From: Bordetella parapertussis
GTDB taxonomy: Bacteria > Pseudomonadota > Gammaproteobacteria > Burkholderiales > Burkholderiaceae_B
Direction: 5' to 3'
NCBI GenBank assembly: GCA_945872285.1
Contig: CAMBZR010000004.1
Coordinates: 1-64,000 of the forward strand
DNA length: 64,000 bases
In this document: positions 54,804-63,069 of the stretch, piece by piece
How positions within the stretch are numbered: the first letter of the stretch is position 1
Layout: each line of letters starts with the position of its first letter
Program-made: the position numbers and the translations under genes
The notes under the pieces: model-generated
The model's input: the letters and a program-made list of their open reading frames with translations, nothing else
Database searches by the model: none
What the model was told of the DNA's origin: nothing

Positions 54804-55566
54804 AACAATCTCAACCTTGCATGCGCCAATGCCAGCGATGGCATTGCACGATGTCGACGTGGCTTATCACGGGGATATTCGAATTTTGCAAGACCTGAGT
54901 TTGCGAGTTGAACAAGGCGGTATTACAGGTGTGATTGGCCCCAACGGTGCAGGTAAGTCGACCGCCTTACGCACCTTGTTTGGTTTGCTCAAGCCTGTGA
55001 AAGGCGATGTGTACTTGGGCGGCAAGTGCGTCACCGGTATTGCCCCTTGGTCTTTTATTTCGCATGGTGTGGCCATGGTGCCGCAAAGTCGTAGTCTGTT
55101 TAATGAATTGAGCGTTGACGACAATTTACGACTGGCCTGCTGGACATTTCGTGGCGACAAAGTGCGTGTCGAACAAGCACTTGAGCGTGCCTACAGTCGG
55201 TTTCCAATGCTTAAAGATAAGCGCAACCAGATGGCAGGTGCGATGAGCGGCGGTCAGCAACGATTTTTAGAACTCGGTCGTGCGTTGGTGTTGGATCCCA
55301 AGGTGTTGTTGCTTGACGAACCCACGGCGATGGTGGCGCCTAGATTGAGCGCCGAGATCTACGATTTTATTGCCGGGTTGCCCGCCCAAGGCATTTCGGT
55401 ATTGCTGATTGATCAGAATGTGCGTCAATGTGTCAGAGTGTCGACACATGTCTATGTACTGGAGTTAGGTCGTAACAAAGTCAGTGGCAGTGTGCAGGAT
55501 TTCGCGCAAGACCATACGTTGCGGGATTTAATCGCGCAATGGGTGGATTACAAAATCGATTCTTAA
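54793..55566 (+). CDS. ABC transporter ATP-binding protein, LivF family
   Basis: 257 residues from a TTG at 54793, which has GAGG 10 bp upstream; ATGs at 54829 and 54838 are alternatives without a ribosome site. Walker A GPNGAGKST and signature MSGGQQRFLELGRAL are standard. The Walker B/D-loop reads VLLLDEPTAMVAP instead of the usual DEPSxGLAP, and the switch segment is LLIDQNVRQCV with Asp-Gln where LivF usually has Glu-Gln. It is the last cytoplasmic subunit before the binding protein gene. Confidence 0.88.
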   Translation: MVIETISTLHAPMPAMALHDVDVAYHGDIRILQDLSLRVEQGGITGVIGPNGAGKSTALRTLFGLLKPVKGDVYLGGKCVTGIAPWSFISHGVAMVPQSRSLFNELSVDDNLRLACWTFRGDKVRVEQALERAYSRFPMLKDKRNQMAGAMSGGQQRFLELGRALVLDPKVLLLDEPTAMVAPRLSAEIYDFIAGLPAQGISVLLIDQNVRQCVRVSTHVYVLELGRNKVSGSVQDFAQDHTLRDLIAQWVDYKIDS

Positions 55567-55584
55567 GCCCTTAAGGAGACTTAC

Positions 55585-56811
55585 ATGTTCAAACGTGAAT
55601 TGTTCAAAGCCATTCTGGCTGCAAGTGTGTTGTCTTTACCCGCTGCACAAGCTTATGCGCAGGCCGATAAGCCGATTCGAATTGGTATGACAGTCTCGTC
55701 AAGTGGTACGTTTGCTTTGGCGGCGCAGTCTGGCCAGCGCGGTGTTGAGATTTGGATTGATGATGTGAATGCGCGCGGTGGAATCGATATTGGAGGAGTC
55801 AAACGCAAGCTTGAGTTGGTTAAGCTCGATGATCGTAGTGATAAAACGATTATTCCAAAAGTGTACGAAACCCTGATCAAAGAAGAAAAGTGTGACTTTT
55901 TGTTTGGACCCTTTGGCTCGACGCTGACCAGTGCGGCAGCCAGTACGACCGAAACGAACAACAAGATGATGATTATTTGGTCGGCGTCTGCAGATTCAAT
56001 TTACGCACAAGGCTTTAAGTCGATTGTGTCGGCTACGCAGATTGCCGGCACACTACTGGGCCAAAACGGCGTGCGTGCCTTGCACGCGATGGGCGTCAAA
56101 AAGATTGCGTTTGCCTATCTTGACGAGCCGTTTCCGGCCTCGTTGACCCAAGGCGCTGTCGCTTTGGCAAAAGAGCTTGGTATGGAAGTCACGCAAAATG
56201 AAAAATTTGCCAAAGGCACCAAAGATTTCAATATCATGATCCAGAAAGCCAAGGCCAGTGGTGCCGAGGCATTTTATCCAACGGCCTACGAAGGGGACCA
56301 GATGACCATTGCGCGGCAGTTACGCGAGACAAATGCGTTATTTAAAGCCGTCTATTTTGTCTATGCCTCGCAACCGCAGTTTTTACAGCAAGCGGGTAAG
56401 GATGGCTTATACGCCTTAAGCCAAACGCTATTACATGACAAAATTAACTGGAAGGTCACGCATGGTTTGAATCGCGAACAAATGACGGCACGCTACGCAA
56501 AAATGTTTCCGAATGCCCAATACCCCGCTGACTTTCAGACTGCTTTAGCTTACGGCGCAGGTGTTGTTGCAGAAGAGATGATTAAGAAGGCGCAGTCGTT
56601 AGACGCGGCCAAACTTAAACAGGCGGCGCTTGATTTGAACGACAAGATGGTGACCATTACCGGCGAATACAAGATCGACAATACCGGCAAACAGTTTAAA
56701 AACGAATTTGCCATCATGCAAAATATGCCGAAGGGCCCAGAAGTAATTTACCCGCCAGCAGTGGCAACAGCAAAAGGTGTGTACCCAGCGCCTGCGTTTA
56801 ACGCACGGTAA
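55585..56811 (+). CDS. ABC transporter periplasmic substrate-binding protein (LivK/amide-binding like)
   Basis: 408 residues. Signal peptide ends in AAQAYAQA. The mature protein begins KPIRIGMTVSSSGTFALAAQ, a type I binding-protein fold. Good ribosome site (AAGGAG) 18 bp after the ATPase gene. It closes the operon amidase-livM-livH-livG-livF-binding protein, followed by a terminator. The leading amidase suggests an amide, ureide or amino acid amide as ligand. It is only distantly similar to the binding protein at 254-1465. Confidence 0.9.
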   Translation: MFKRELFKAILAASVLSLPAAQAYAQADKPIRIGMTVSSSGTFALAAQSGQRGVEIWIDDVNARGGIDIGGVKRKLELVKLDDRSDKTIIPKVYETLIKEEKCDFLFGPFGSTLTSAAASTTETNNKMMIIWSASADSIYAQGFKSIVSATQIAGTLLGQNGVRALHAMGVKKIAFAYLDEPFPASLTQGAVALAKELGMEVTQNEKFAKGTKDFNIMIQKAKASGAEAFYPTAYEGDQMTIARQLRETNALFKAVYFVYASQPQFLQQAGKDGLYALSQTLLHDKINWKVTHGLNREQMTARYAKMFPNAQYPADFQTALAYGAGVVAEEMIKKAQSLDAAKLKQAALDLNDKMVTITGEYKIDNTGKQFKNEFAIMQNMPKGPEVIYPPAVATAKGVYPAPAFNAR

Positions 56812-56817
56812 ACGTGC

Positions 56818-56875
56818 ACACGTTCTAGTCTAAGCTTGGTCGTGTTGCGCTCGTTAAGCGTACACGTTCTAGTCT
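56818..56875. repeat. Perfect 14-bp direct repeat after the transporter operon
   Basis: ACACGTTCTAGTCT occurs at 56818-56831 and 56862-56875, spaced 30 bp. The first copy overlaps a palindrome AACGTG-CA-CACGTT (56811-56824) that begins at the stop codon of the binding-protein gene. Role unknown. Confidence 0.75.
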
Positions 56876-56884
56876 CAGTCAGAT

Positions 56885-56922
56885 ACCGCGGCCTTGCACT
56901 CAGCAAGCGTCGCGGTTTTTTT
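56885..56922 (+). terminator. Intrinsic terminator of the amidase-transporter operon
   Basis: ACCGCG (56885-56890) pairs with CGCGGT (56911-56916), with inner pairing TTGC/GCAA, followed by a run of seven T (56916-56922). Confidence 0.75.
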
Positions 56923-56960
56923 AGTAGGCGATGCTTCGCCTGTTCAGTGCGCAGTCGTTA

Positions 56961-57701
56961 CTATTTTTTCAGTAACTTCGCCACAGCCGCCTGCGCTTCT
57001 TCTGATTGCAGGCGTTCAGAAAACAAACCAAACTCATAATTCAGCGTTTCATGCAGAATGGGGCGCTGCGCGTGTTTCATCATGTGCTTTGACAGCTGCA
57101 AGGCTTGTGGGGGAAGGGCGGCGAGTTCATCGCCTAGCGCTTGCGCGATCGCCAAGGCTTGGCCAGCGTGGGTCACCTGAGTGATAAACCCGGCCTCAAA
57201 CGCCTCTTGTGCGCCAAAGGTTTTGCCCCGCAGCAGCCAGTCTGAGGCGCGCCGCGCGCCAACAATTTGCGCGAGCAAGACACTTGAGGCGCCTTCAGGG
57301 CAAAGCCCTAGTGCCACAAACGGGATCGTGAACAAGGCATTATCCGCCGCGCAGATAAAATCACAGTGCTGCAGCATCGTCACGCCGATGCCGATTGCGC
57401 GCCCTTCAACAGCCGCAATGATTGGCAAATCGCAATCGATCAGGCTGCGCAATAAAATGATGCCACCACTATCGCCCTCGGTGCGAGGTTTTTGAAAATC
57501 TTTTAAGTCATTGCCTGCGGTGAAATAGTTGCTTGCACCCGTGATCACAAGGGCACGACAATCTTTTTTTGTACTAGCGGCACGCACGTGCTCAGCTAAG
57601 GACAGATAGGTAGCAACGTCAAGCGCATTGCGACGCTCGGGGCGATTGATCGTCAGCGTGAGCACGCCGTTGTTTTCGTGCGTTAAAACTGTCGCGTTCA
57701 T
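56961..57701 (-). CDS. Enoyl-CoA hydratase/isomerase family protein (crotonase)
   Basis: 246 residues. CoA-binding and oxyanion loops ITGASNYFTAGNDLKDF and VEGRAIGIGVTMLQHCDF, with a catalytic-type Glu in LGLCPEGASSVLLAQ. It may be a hydratase or isomerase in acyl-CoA breakdown. It stands alone on the minus strand at the right end of the accessory region, directly after the terminator of the BI-1 gene. Confidence 0.88.
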   Translation of the reverse strand: MNATVLTHENNGVLTLTINRPERRNALDVATYLSLAEHVRAASTKKDCRALVITGASNYFTAGNDLKDFQKPRTEGDSGGIILLRSLIDCDLPIIAAVEGRAIGIGVTMLQHCDFICAADNALFTIPFVALGLCPEGASSVLLAQIVGARRASDWLLRGKTFGAQEAFEAGFITQVTHAGQALAIAQALGDELAALPPQALQLSKHMMKHAQRPILHETLNYEFGLFSERLQSEEAQAAVAKLLKK

Positions 57702-57710
57702 TGGCTCATC

Positions 57711-57749
57711 CTAAAAAAAGGTCAACCTCTGAGATCTCAGAGCTTGACC
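57711..57749 (-). terminator. Intrinsic terminator of the BI-1/YccA gene
   Basis: Read on the minus strand, GGTCAA-x-CTCTGAG pairs with its complement around a 2-base loop (arms 57736-57749 and 57720-57733, one mismatch) and is followed by a run of seven T (57719-57713). It ends directly before the ribosome site of the crotonase gene. T-rich sequence also follows on the plus strand. Confidence 0.75.
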
Positions 57750-57786
57750 CTTCTTTTTACCTCAACTTGGCACCGAGGTGTTTGCT

Positions 57787-57817
57787 GAGGTGCTTAGCAC
57801 CTCGCGCTGCTTAGCGC
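57787..57817. other. Two small hairpins downstream of the BI-1/YccA gene
   Basis: GAGGTGC-TTA-GCACCTC (57787-57803) and GCGCT-GCTT-AGCGC (57804-57817) lie side by side in the 132-bp gap before the main terminator. They may protect the mRNA 3' end or back up termination. Confidence 0.5.
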
Positions 57818-57833
57818 ATTGCCAAGATTCAAC

Positions 57834-58538
57834 TTAATCGCGACTGCCGCCTGTGATGCCTAAGATGGCAAGCAGGTTCGCAAACACGTTGTACACGTCT
57901 AAGTAGATCGCAAGCGTTGCCGACACGTAGTTGGTTTCGCCGCCGTTCACCACACGTTGCAAATCAATCAGCATAAAGGCCGAGAAGATCACAATCGCCA
58001 CCACCGAAATGGTCAGCATCAAGGCAGGTAACTGCAAGAAGATGTTGGCGACGCTGGCAAGAATCAAGATCACCACGCCGACGAACATAAACTTACCAAG
58101 CCCCGACAGATCACGTTTGATCGACGTAGCCAGCGTTGCCATCGTGCCAAACACGGCTGCCGTGCCACCAAAGGCAAACATCACCAGTTGTGTGCCGTTG
58201 CTCATGCCGAGCACGTGGCCCAGCAGGCGCGAGAGCATCATGCCCATGAAGAACGTAAAGAGCAGCAGCAGGCCAACGCCGAGCGAGGTCTCTTTGTTCT
58301 TTTCGATCAAATACATCAAGCCAAAGGCGCCGACCAAAAAGACGATTATCGAAATGAACGGGCTGGTTGCCATGACTTGATTGATGCCACTGTACATACC
58401 AAAGGCTGCGCCCAGAACAGTCGGAATCAGCGAGATGGCCAGCAACCAATAGGTGTTGCGCAGCACGCGATTACGTACCGCGACGTCAGCGACGTCACTA
58501 AATTGGCCGGGATTTAAAGAAGGACGATATTCAGACAT
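57834..58538 (-). CDS. Bax inhibitor-1/YccA family membrane protein
   Basis: 234 residues with seven hydrophobic helices and the BI-1 signature region (FMLIDLQRVVNGGETNYVSA, ending LDVYNVFANLLAILG with an Asp characteristic of the family). YccA in E. coli interacts with the FtsH protease. Single-gene transcript with its own terminator. The 216-bp gap on its 5' side (58539-58754) contains no convincing gene or RNA. Confidence 0.92.
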   Translation of the reverse strand: MSEYRPSLNPGQFSDVADVAVRNRVLRNTYWLLAISLIPTVLGAAFGMYSGINQVMATSPFISIIVFLVGAFGLMYLIEKNKETSLGVGLLLLFTFFMGMMLSRLLGHVLGMSNGTQLVMFAFGGTAAVFGTMATLATSIKRDLSGLGKFMFVGVVILILASVANIFLQLPALMLTISVVAIVIFSAFMLIDLQRVVNGGETNYVSATLAIYLDVYNVFANLLAILGITGGSRD

Positions 58539-58754
58539 AGTTAGCTCCTGTCACAAAATTGGACTTAGGTAAATTGTGTTCACCTCAGTCTATGACCGAA
58601 AGCATACCTGACAGTTCCCTGAATGGCTAGATTTCCTACAAATTGTGGTGTTTTTCGCAACGAAACTGAAAAGACCCATGCTCTCCCGAGTTCATACATG
58701 GCGATGACTCGACGCGCACGAGACCAATCGCTTGCAGTTCAGGCAGGTGTGCGG

Positions 58755-59186
58755 TCAGGCCAACTGATGGGCTTTGAGGTCGTGCCCACCCGCTTTGTAC
58801 TGCGCCCAGCGCAGACGAGCGGCGATTTTGTCGTCTTCGTCGTCAGAAACAATTTCGATCACGCGAGCGGTGCTGCCTAAGGTGGGCGGACACAGATCGT
58901 CAAGATTGAGCAGCCAGGCCGTAGCGGGTGCGCGCGCCAAGACTGGCCCTAAGTTGCTTGAGACCAGCCAAATTGGTGTTTGCTCGGCTAAAGGGTCCGT
59001 GGCCATCACGTGCGGAACAAAAGCCGTAGGTTCAACGGCCCACAGTTTGTCATCAAACGCTTTGAGTCGTTGAGCGTCGCTGCAATAGACCACGATTTGA
59101 TGGCCCGCAAGATATTGCTTGAGCGTGGTTTGACACGCCTGCGTGATTTTTTCAGTTGCGCCAAAAGCAAAATCGATACGGGCCAT
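58755..59186 (-). CDS. holC: DNA polymerase III subunit chi
   Basis: 143 residues. Chi links the clamp loader to SSB. N-terminal ARIDFAFGATEKITQACQTT, the VVYCSDAQRLKAFDDKLW segment and FVPHVMATDPLAEQTPIWL match HolC. It starts 9 bp after pepA on the same strand, the conserved pepA-holC pairing. Confidence 0.92.
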   Translation of the reverse strand: MARIDFAFGATEKITQACQTTLKQYLAGHQIVVYCSDAQRLKAFDDKLWAVEPTAFVPHVMATDPLAEQTPIWLVSSNLGPVLARAPATAWLLNLDDLCPPTLGSTARVIEIVSDDEDDKIAARLRWAQYKAGGHDLKAHQLA

Positions 59187-59195
59187 TTGTTTGAC

Positions 59196-60710
59196 CTAGG
59201 CTTGGTTGATCAGATATTGCAGCAACATAGGCACGGGTCGCGCGGTTGAGCCTTTTTCACCACCGCCACGCCAGGCAGTACCGGCGATATCGAGGTGGGC
59301 CCAAGGGTAGGCCTTAGCAAAGCGCGATAAAAAGCACGCGGCTGTTACTGCCCCACCAGGCTGGCCGCCAATATTAGCCATATCCGCAAAGTTCGACTTC
59401 AGTTGTTCTTGATAAGCGTCGTCAAGCGGCAAGCGCCAGGCCGTATCCATTGACTGTCTGCCGGCCGCTAACAAAGCCTCGGCTAACGCGTCGTCGGTTG
59501 AAAACAAGCCTGTGTTGACCTTGCCCAGGGCGACAACGCAGGCACCCGTTAAGGTTGCGATGTCAATCACGGCCGAGGGTTTAAAGCGTTCGGCGTAGGT
59601 CAGGGCGTCGCACAAAATTAACCGACCTTCAGCGTCTGTGTTGAGGATTTCGATTGTCTGGCCCGACATACTCGTGACGACATCGCCCGGTTTGTTGGCG
59701 GTGCCGCTAGGCATGTTCTCGCAGGTGGGGATCAGACCAATGATTTCGCCCGGCAAACCGATTTCAGCTAAGGCACGAAACGCGCCTAAAACACTCGCGG
59801 CTCCGCACATATCGAACTTCATTTCGTCCATGGTGGCGGCCGGTTTGAGCGAGATACCACCCGAATCAAAGGTAACGCCTTTACCGACTAAAACAATTGG
59901 GCCCGCCGCGACTTTTGCCCCGCGCTTTGCGACGGCGGCTTTGCCTTTGTAGTGCAGCACAATAAACCGAGGTTGCTCAACCGAGCCGCGCGCGACAGAT
60001 AAAAAGGAGCCCATCTTGAGCGCTTCGATCTGCTTGCGGTCAAGCACCTTGACACTGATACTTTTAAATTCTTTGCCCAGTTTTTTTGCTGCTTCACCCA
60101 GATAAGTTGGGGTGCAGATGTTACCCGGCAAATTGCCTAAGGTACGTGCCAGAGACATGCCGTTTGCCAGGGCACTGCCCTCGGTCATGCCAAGCGTGGC
60201 ACTGGCGCGGTCTGCAGCATTTGCAAATTGCAGCGTCATTTTTTTGAGCTTTGGGCGCGCGTTCAGATCGGGCTTACCAAAGCTGGCGTCGTAGTGATAG
60301 GTGGCTTCGCCACAGGCCGCAGCGGCCGAACGGGCGCGCTCGCGCACTGACGTCGCACCACACTCAATCGCGGCCAAGGCTGAGGTGGCGTCTGCGAGCC
60401 GGGCTTGCACACAAAACGAGGCAAAGGCCTGTTCGGCGCGTGCATGCGCGCGAGGGTTGTAGTCAGCTTGTTTGCCCAGGCCCACTAAGACCACCCGAGG
60501 CGAGGCCACGCCCGCAAGGTTGCGCAGTACCAGCGTGGCACCCGCGCGCGCCGAAAACTCGGCTTTGACGACGGCGCGCAGCGTACCTGCGCAAGCGCGG
60601 TCAAGCGCATCGGCGGCGGTGCTTAAGACGCCGTCGGCAAAGACACCGACCGCGAGTGCCGGCGTTTTTGTTTGATGGGGACTCGCTGAAATGCTGACAC
60701 TGAAATCCAT
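59196..60710 (-). CDS. pepA: Leucyl aminopeptidase (M17)
   Basis: 504 residues, the family length. Two-zinc exopeptidase that releases N-terminal residues; in E. coli it also acts as a DNA-binding protein in Xer recombination. The M17 signature NTDAEGRLILCDALTYAE carries zinc ligands and the catalytic Arg. The catalytic lysine lies in GKGVTFDSGGISLKP. It is divergent from the CysB-type regulator gene and co-oriented with holC. Confidence 0.95.
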   Translation of the reverse strand: MDFSVSISASPHQTKTPALAVGVFADGVLSTAADALDRACAGTLRAVVKAEFSARAGATLVLRNLAGVASPRVVLVGLGKQADYNPRAHARAEQAFASFCVQARLADATSALAAIECGATSVRERARSAAAACGEATYHYDASFGKPDLNARPKLKKMTLQFANAADRASATLGMTEGSALANGMSLARTLGNLPGNICTPTYLGEAAKKLGKEFKSISVKVLDRKQIEALKMGSFLSVARGSVEQPRFIVLHYKGKAAVAKRGAKVAAGPIVLVGKGVTFDSGGISLKPAATMDEMKFDMCGAASVLGAFRALAEIGLPGEIIGLIPTCENMPSGTANKPGDVVTSMSGQTIEILNTDAEGRLILCDALTYAERFKPSAVIDIATLTGACVVALGKVNTGLFSTDDALAEALLAAGRQSMDTAWRLPLDDAYQEQLKSNFADMANIGGQPGGAVTAACFLSRFAKAYPWAHLDIAGTAWRGGGEKGSTARPVPMLLQYLINQA

Positions 60711-60886
60711 GAGGACAACCTCTAAACGTGAACAATGATTGAATTATCTCGCAAGTTGCCGAGAGGATAGAAGCTTATTCCAAAAAGTTATTATAATTAT
60801 TTTCTATATTACTTATAATCGTTATTTGGCTTTTTGCCAGATTGACGACGCCCTTTTTAAACTGGCGCAGTTTTACGGAGACAACC

Positions 60887-61834
60887 ATGAATTTGCAGCA
60901 ATTTCGCTTTGTTCGAGAAACCATTCGACGCGATTTCAATTTGACCGAAGCGGCGCGCAGCTTGTTTACCTCGCAACCTGGCGTCTCAAAAGCCATTCTC
61001 GAGTTTGAGGACGAGCTAGGGGTGCAGATTTTTGAGCGTCATGGCAAGCGCATTAAAGGCCTCACCAAGCCTGGCACGGCGGTGGCGCAGGTGGTCGAAC
61101 GTATTATGCGCGAAGTTGATAATCTTAAAAAAGTGAGTGACGAATTCGCTCGTCGCGACGAGGGCAGCTTGGTGATCGCCTGTACGCACACGCAGGCGCG
61201 CTACGTCTTGCCAAAGATTATTCCTGCATTTCGAAAGCAGTTTCCAAAGGTGCACTTGTCTTTGGCCGAGGGGAGCCCGCCACAGCTTGCAGAGATGGTG
61301 TTGCACGAGCAGGCGGATTTGGCGATTGCAACCGAGTCGCTCGGCCTGACTCCGGGCCTCGAGACCCTGCCTTGCTACACCTGGGAACACACTGTGGTGG
61401 TGCGACCCGAGCACCCACTGGTGGCCTTGTCAGGTAAAAAGGGCTTTGTTTTAACCCTAGAGCAGGTAGCGAACTACCCCCTAGTGACCTATGACCGAGC
61501 GTTTTCAGGCCGCCGTTCGGTTGACCGTGCGTTTGACGCCAAAGGTTTAACTCCCGATATTGTGCTTGAGGCGATTGATGCCGACGTGATTAAAACCTAC
61601 GTTGATGTGGGTTTAGGAATCGGTATCATCGCGGGCGTGGCCTATGAGCCGTTGCGTGACACGAATCTGGTCAGTATCCCTTGTGGGCACCTGTTTGGGG
61701 TGCAAACGACACGCGTGGCCTTGAAGTCAGGCGTATTTTTACGGGACTACGTCTACACCTTTATCGCCATGTTGACGCCAGAGCTGAGTGAGGCAGAAAT
61801 ACGTGAACGTGTTGAAAATAAACAAGAAAAATAA
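60887..61834 (+). CDS. cysB: CysB-type LysR transcriptional regulator
   Basis: 315 residues from the ATG at 60887, with GGAG 6 bp upstream; the earlier in-frame ATG (60842) is rejected. The N-terminal helix-turn-helix NLTEAARSLFTSQPGVSKAI and the IFERHGKRIKGLT wing are those of CysB, which activates sulfate assimilation genes with N-acetylserine as inducer. The effector domain contains ACTHTQARYVLPKIIPAFRK and the later DVGLGIGIIAGVAY. CysB versus its paralogue Cbl cannot be fully separated here, though the length and motifs favour CysB. The 176-bp gap to pepA is A+T-rich and holds both promoters. Confidence 0.85.
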   Translation: MNLQQFRFVRETIRRDFNLTEAARSLFTSQPGVSKAILEFEDELGVQIFERHGKRIKGLTKPGTAVAQVVERIMREVDNLKKVSDEFARRDEGSLVIACTHTQARYVLPKIIPAFRKQFPKVHLSLAEGSPPQLAEMVLHEQADLAIATESLGLTPGLETLPCYTWEHTVVVRPEHPLVALSGKKGFVLTLEQVANYPLVTYDRAFSGRRSVDRAFDAKGLTPDIVLEAIDADVIKTYVDVGLGIGIIAGVAYEPLRDTNLVSIPCGHLFGVQTTRVALKSGVFLRDYVYTFIAMLTPELSEAEIRERVENKQEK

Positions 61835-61840
61835 TATATA

Positions 61841-61860
61841 AATGAGAATAGGTATTATTA
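61841..61860. promoter_or_regulatory. Second Fur-like sequence upstream of the DUF2325 gene
   Basis: AATGAGAATAGGTATTATTA resembles two Fur hexamers (AATGAGAAT and TATTATT) but departs from consensus in the middle. It lies 30 bp upstream of the better site. Confidence 0.3.
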
Positions 61861-61870
61861 CGCTTGCTTT

Positions 61871-61889
61871 ATAAATAAGAATCATTATC
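61871..61889 (+). promoter_or_regulatory. Probable Fur box overlapping the DUF2325 promoter
   Basis: ATAAATAAGAATCATTATC matches about 14 of 19 positions of the consensus GATAATGATAATCATTATC, with a perfect right half. It overlaps a plausible promoter (TTGCTT 61864-61869, 16-bp spacer, TATCAT 61886-61891), so Fe-Fur binding would block transcription. Confidence 0.6.
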
Positions 61890-61925
61890 ATCTAGTCTGT
61901 TCATTCTTAATTTTTAGGAGCAGCT

Positions 61926-62264
61926 ATGATCCCTTCCCTTAGTGCAGTGGTGGTCGGTGCCGACCGTCTCGGTAATATCCCTAACCTGTTACGCGAACAC
62001 AATATCGCCATCACGCATCACATCACTGGGCGCGACCCGTCTCATCAAAAAAAGGCATTGCAACTCCCCAGTGGGACGCAGGTGGTGATTTTGCTCACTG
62101 ACTTTTTAGGCCACAACGTCATGAAAACTTTCAGAAACGCAGCTCAAAAGGGGGGGATTCAGGTGGTGGCTTGTCGGCGCTCTGTGTGCGCGATGCAGCA
62201 GGCTCTTGCGCAAGGTGGCCTGTGTCAGGACGAGGGTTGCGAACTAAAGGCGAAGAGGGCCTAG
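61926..62264 (+). CDS. DUF2325 domain protein, probably iron-regulated
   Basis: 112 residues, small and soluble. It fits DUF2325: AVVVGADRLGNIPNLL at the start, VILLTDFLGHNVMKTFRN in the middle and ACRRSVCAMQQAL near the end. Four cysteines are arranged Cys83-x4-Cys88 and Cys100-x4-Cys105, which would suit metal or redox binding. Good ribosome site (TTAGGAGCAGC). The Fur-like box at its promoter suggests expression under iron limitation. Biochemical role is not known. Confidence 0.8.
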   Translation: MIPSLSAVVVGADRLGNIPNLLREHNIAITHHITGRDPSHQKKALQLPSGTQVVILLTDFLGHNVMKTFRNAAQKGGIQVVACRRSVCAMQQALAQGGLCQDEGCELKAKRA

Positions 62265-62296
62265 GCCTTAAGAGTTCGCTAGGGTGGGGCGCGTCT

Positions 62297-62887
62297 TTAA
62301 AGGCGGCGCGCACCATTAAAACGCTTGGTCCAATAGGCCAGATTCATATTTTCAATTCTAACGACACCGCCGGCAGCCGGCGCGTGTACAAAGTGCTCCG
62401 ATCCTAAATACACCCCAACGTGCGAGTTGCGACGCCCAAGGGTATTAAAAAACACTAGGTCGCCCACTTGCAGATCGCTTCGCGGCACCTCAGTGCCAAA
62501 CAGGGCCATATCATAAGAGCGTGGCGGCAGCTTCAGGCCAAGCGATTGCTGGGCTGAATGCAGCACTAAGCCGCTGCAATCAAAACCGGTTTCGGGTGAT
62601 TTTCCGCCCCAACGGTATCGAATACCAAGTTGAGTGAGCGCCTGCAATGCTAAGGGATGGTTGATATCGTCCATCAAAAGGCCGGCACCGTTTTTAGAGC
62701 GGGATAAAAACGAGCCGATCGGATCCGCCGAAGTGCGCCAGTCTGTCGACGCGCTCAGGCCTGTGCCACCGGTGCCCGTGCACCCGCTCAACGCCGCTGT
62801 GAGCGCGCTTGCGCCTACAAGCAGCGACAGACGCAGCCAACGAAAAAAAGTACAAGATGCAAGAGTGGTGAAAATCTTGTCAGGCAT
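62297..62887 (-). CDS. NlpC/P60 family lipoprotein (D,L-endopeptidase)
   Basis: 196 residues. Lipoprotein signal with lipobox ALSGC. The NlpC/P60 domain starts near residue 75 (GIRYRWGGKSPETGFDCSGL) with nucleophile Cys in FDCSGLVLHS, then His in NSHVGVYLG and a third polar residue in FVHAPAAGG. It cuts the peptide stem of murein, like Spr/MepS. Its 3' end faces the convergent DUF2325 gene with a 32-bp gap. Confidence 0.92.
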   Translation of the reverse strand: MPDKIFTTLASCTFFRWLRLSLLVGASALTAALSGCTGTGGTGLSASTDWRTSADPIGSFLSRSKNGAGLLMDDINHPLALQALTQLGIRYRWGGKSPETGFDCSGLVLHSAQQSLGLKLPPRSYDMALFGTEVPRSDLQVGDLVFFNTLGRRNSHVGVYLGSEHFVHAPAAGGVVRIENMNLAYWTKRFNGARRL

Positions 62888-63069
62888 TATCGAGTTGAGT
62901 GGTAAGGGTCAAAAACAAACAGACCAGAGAATAAACATCGGCCAAGATAAAGTGACCAAGGTAAAAAATTGCGGGTCGACGTAAAAAAACCAACAATAAG
63001 CCAAGGGTGTTGCAAAGATGGCAAGCCTCGTGCAAGCTTTACCTGTCACAATGTTATTACAAAAAGCGA

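Noticed and set aside
39752-56960. Integrative element or insertion sequence carrying the catabolic genes
   Set aside because: No integrase, transposase, terminal inverted repeats or attachment-site duplication is visible at either end.
56836-57184. Short plus-strand frames after the transporter operon
   Set aside because: They cross the operon terminator and run antisense into the crotonase gene; no family features.
58623-58880. 85-codon plus-strand frame overlapping the end of holC
   Set aside because: Overlaps holC antisense, no ribosome site or recognisable domain.
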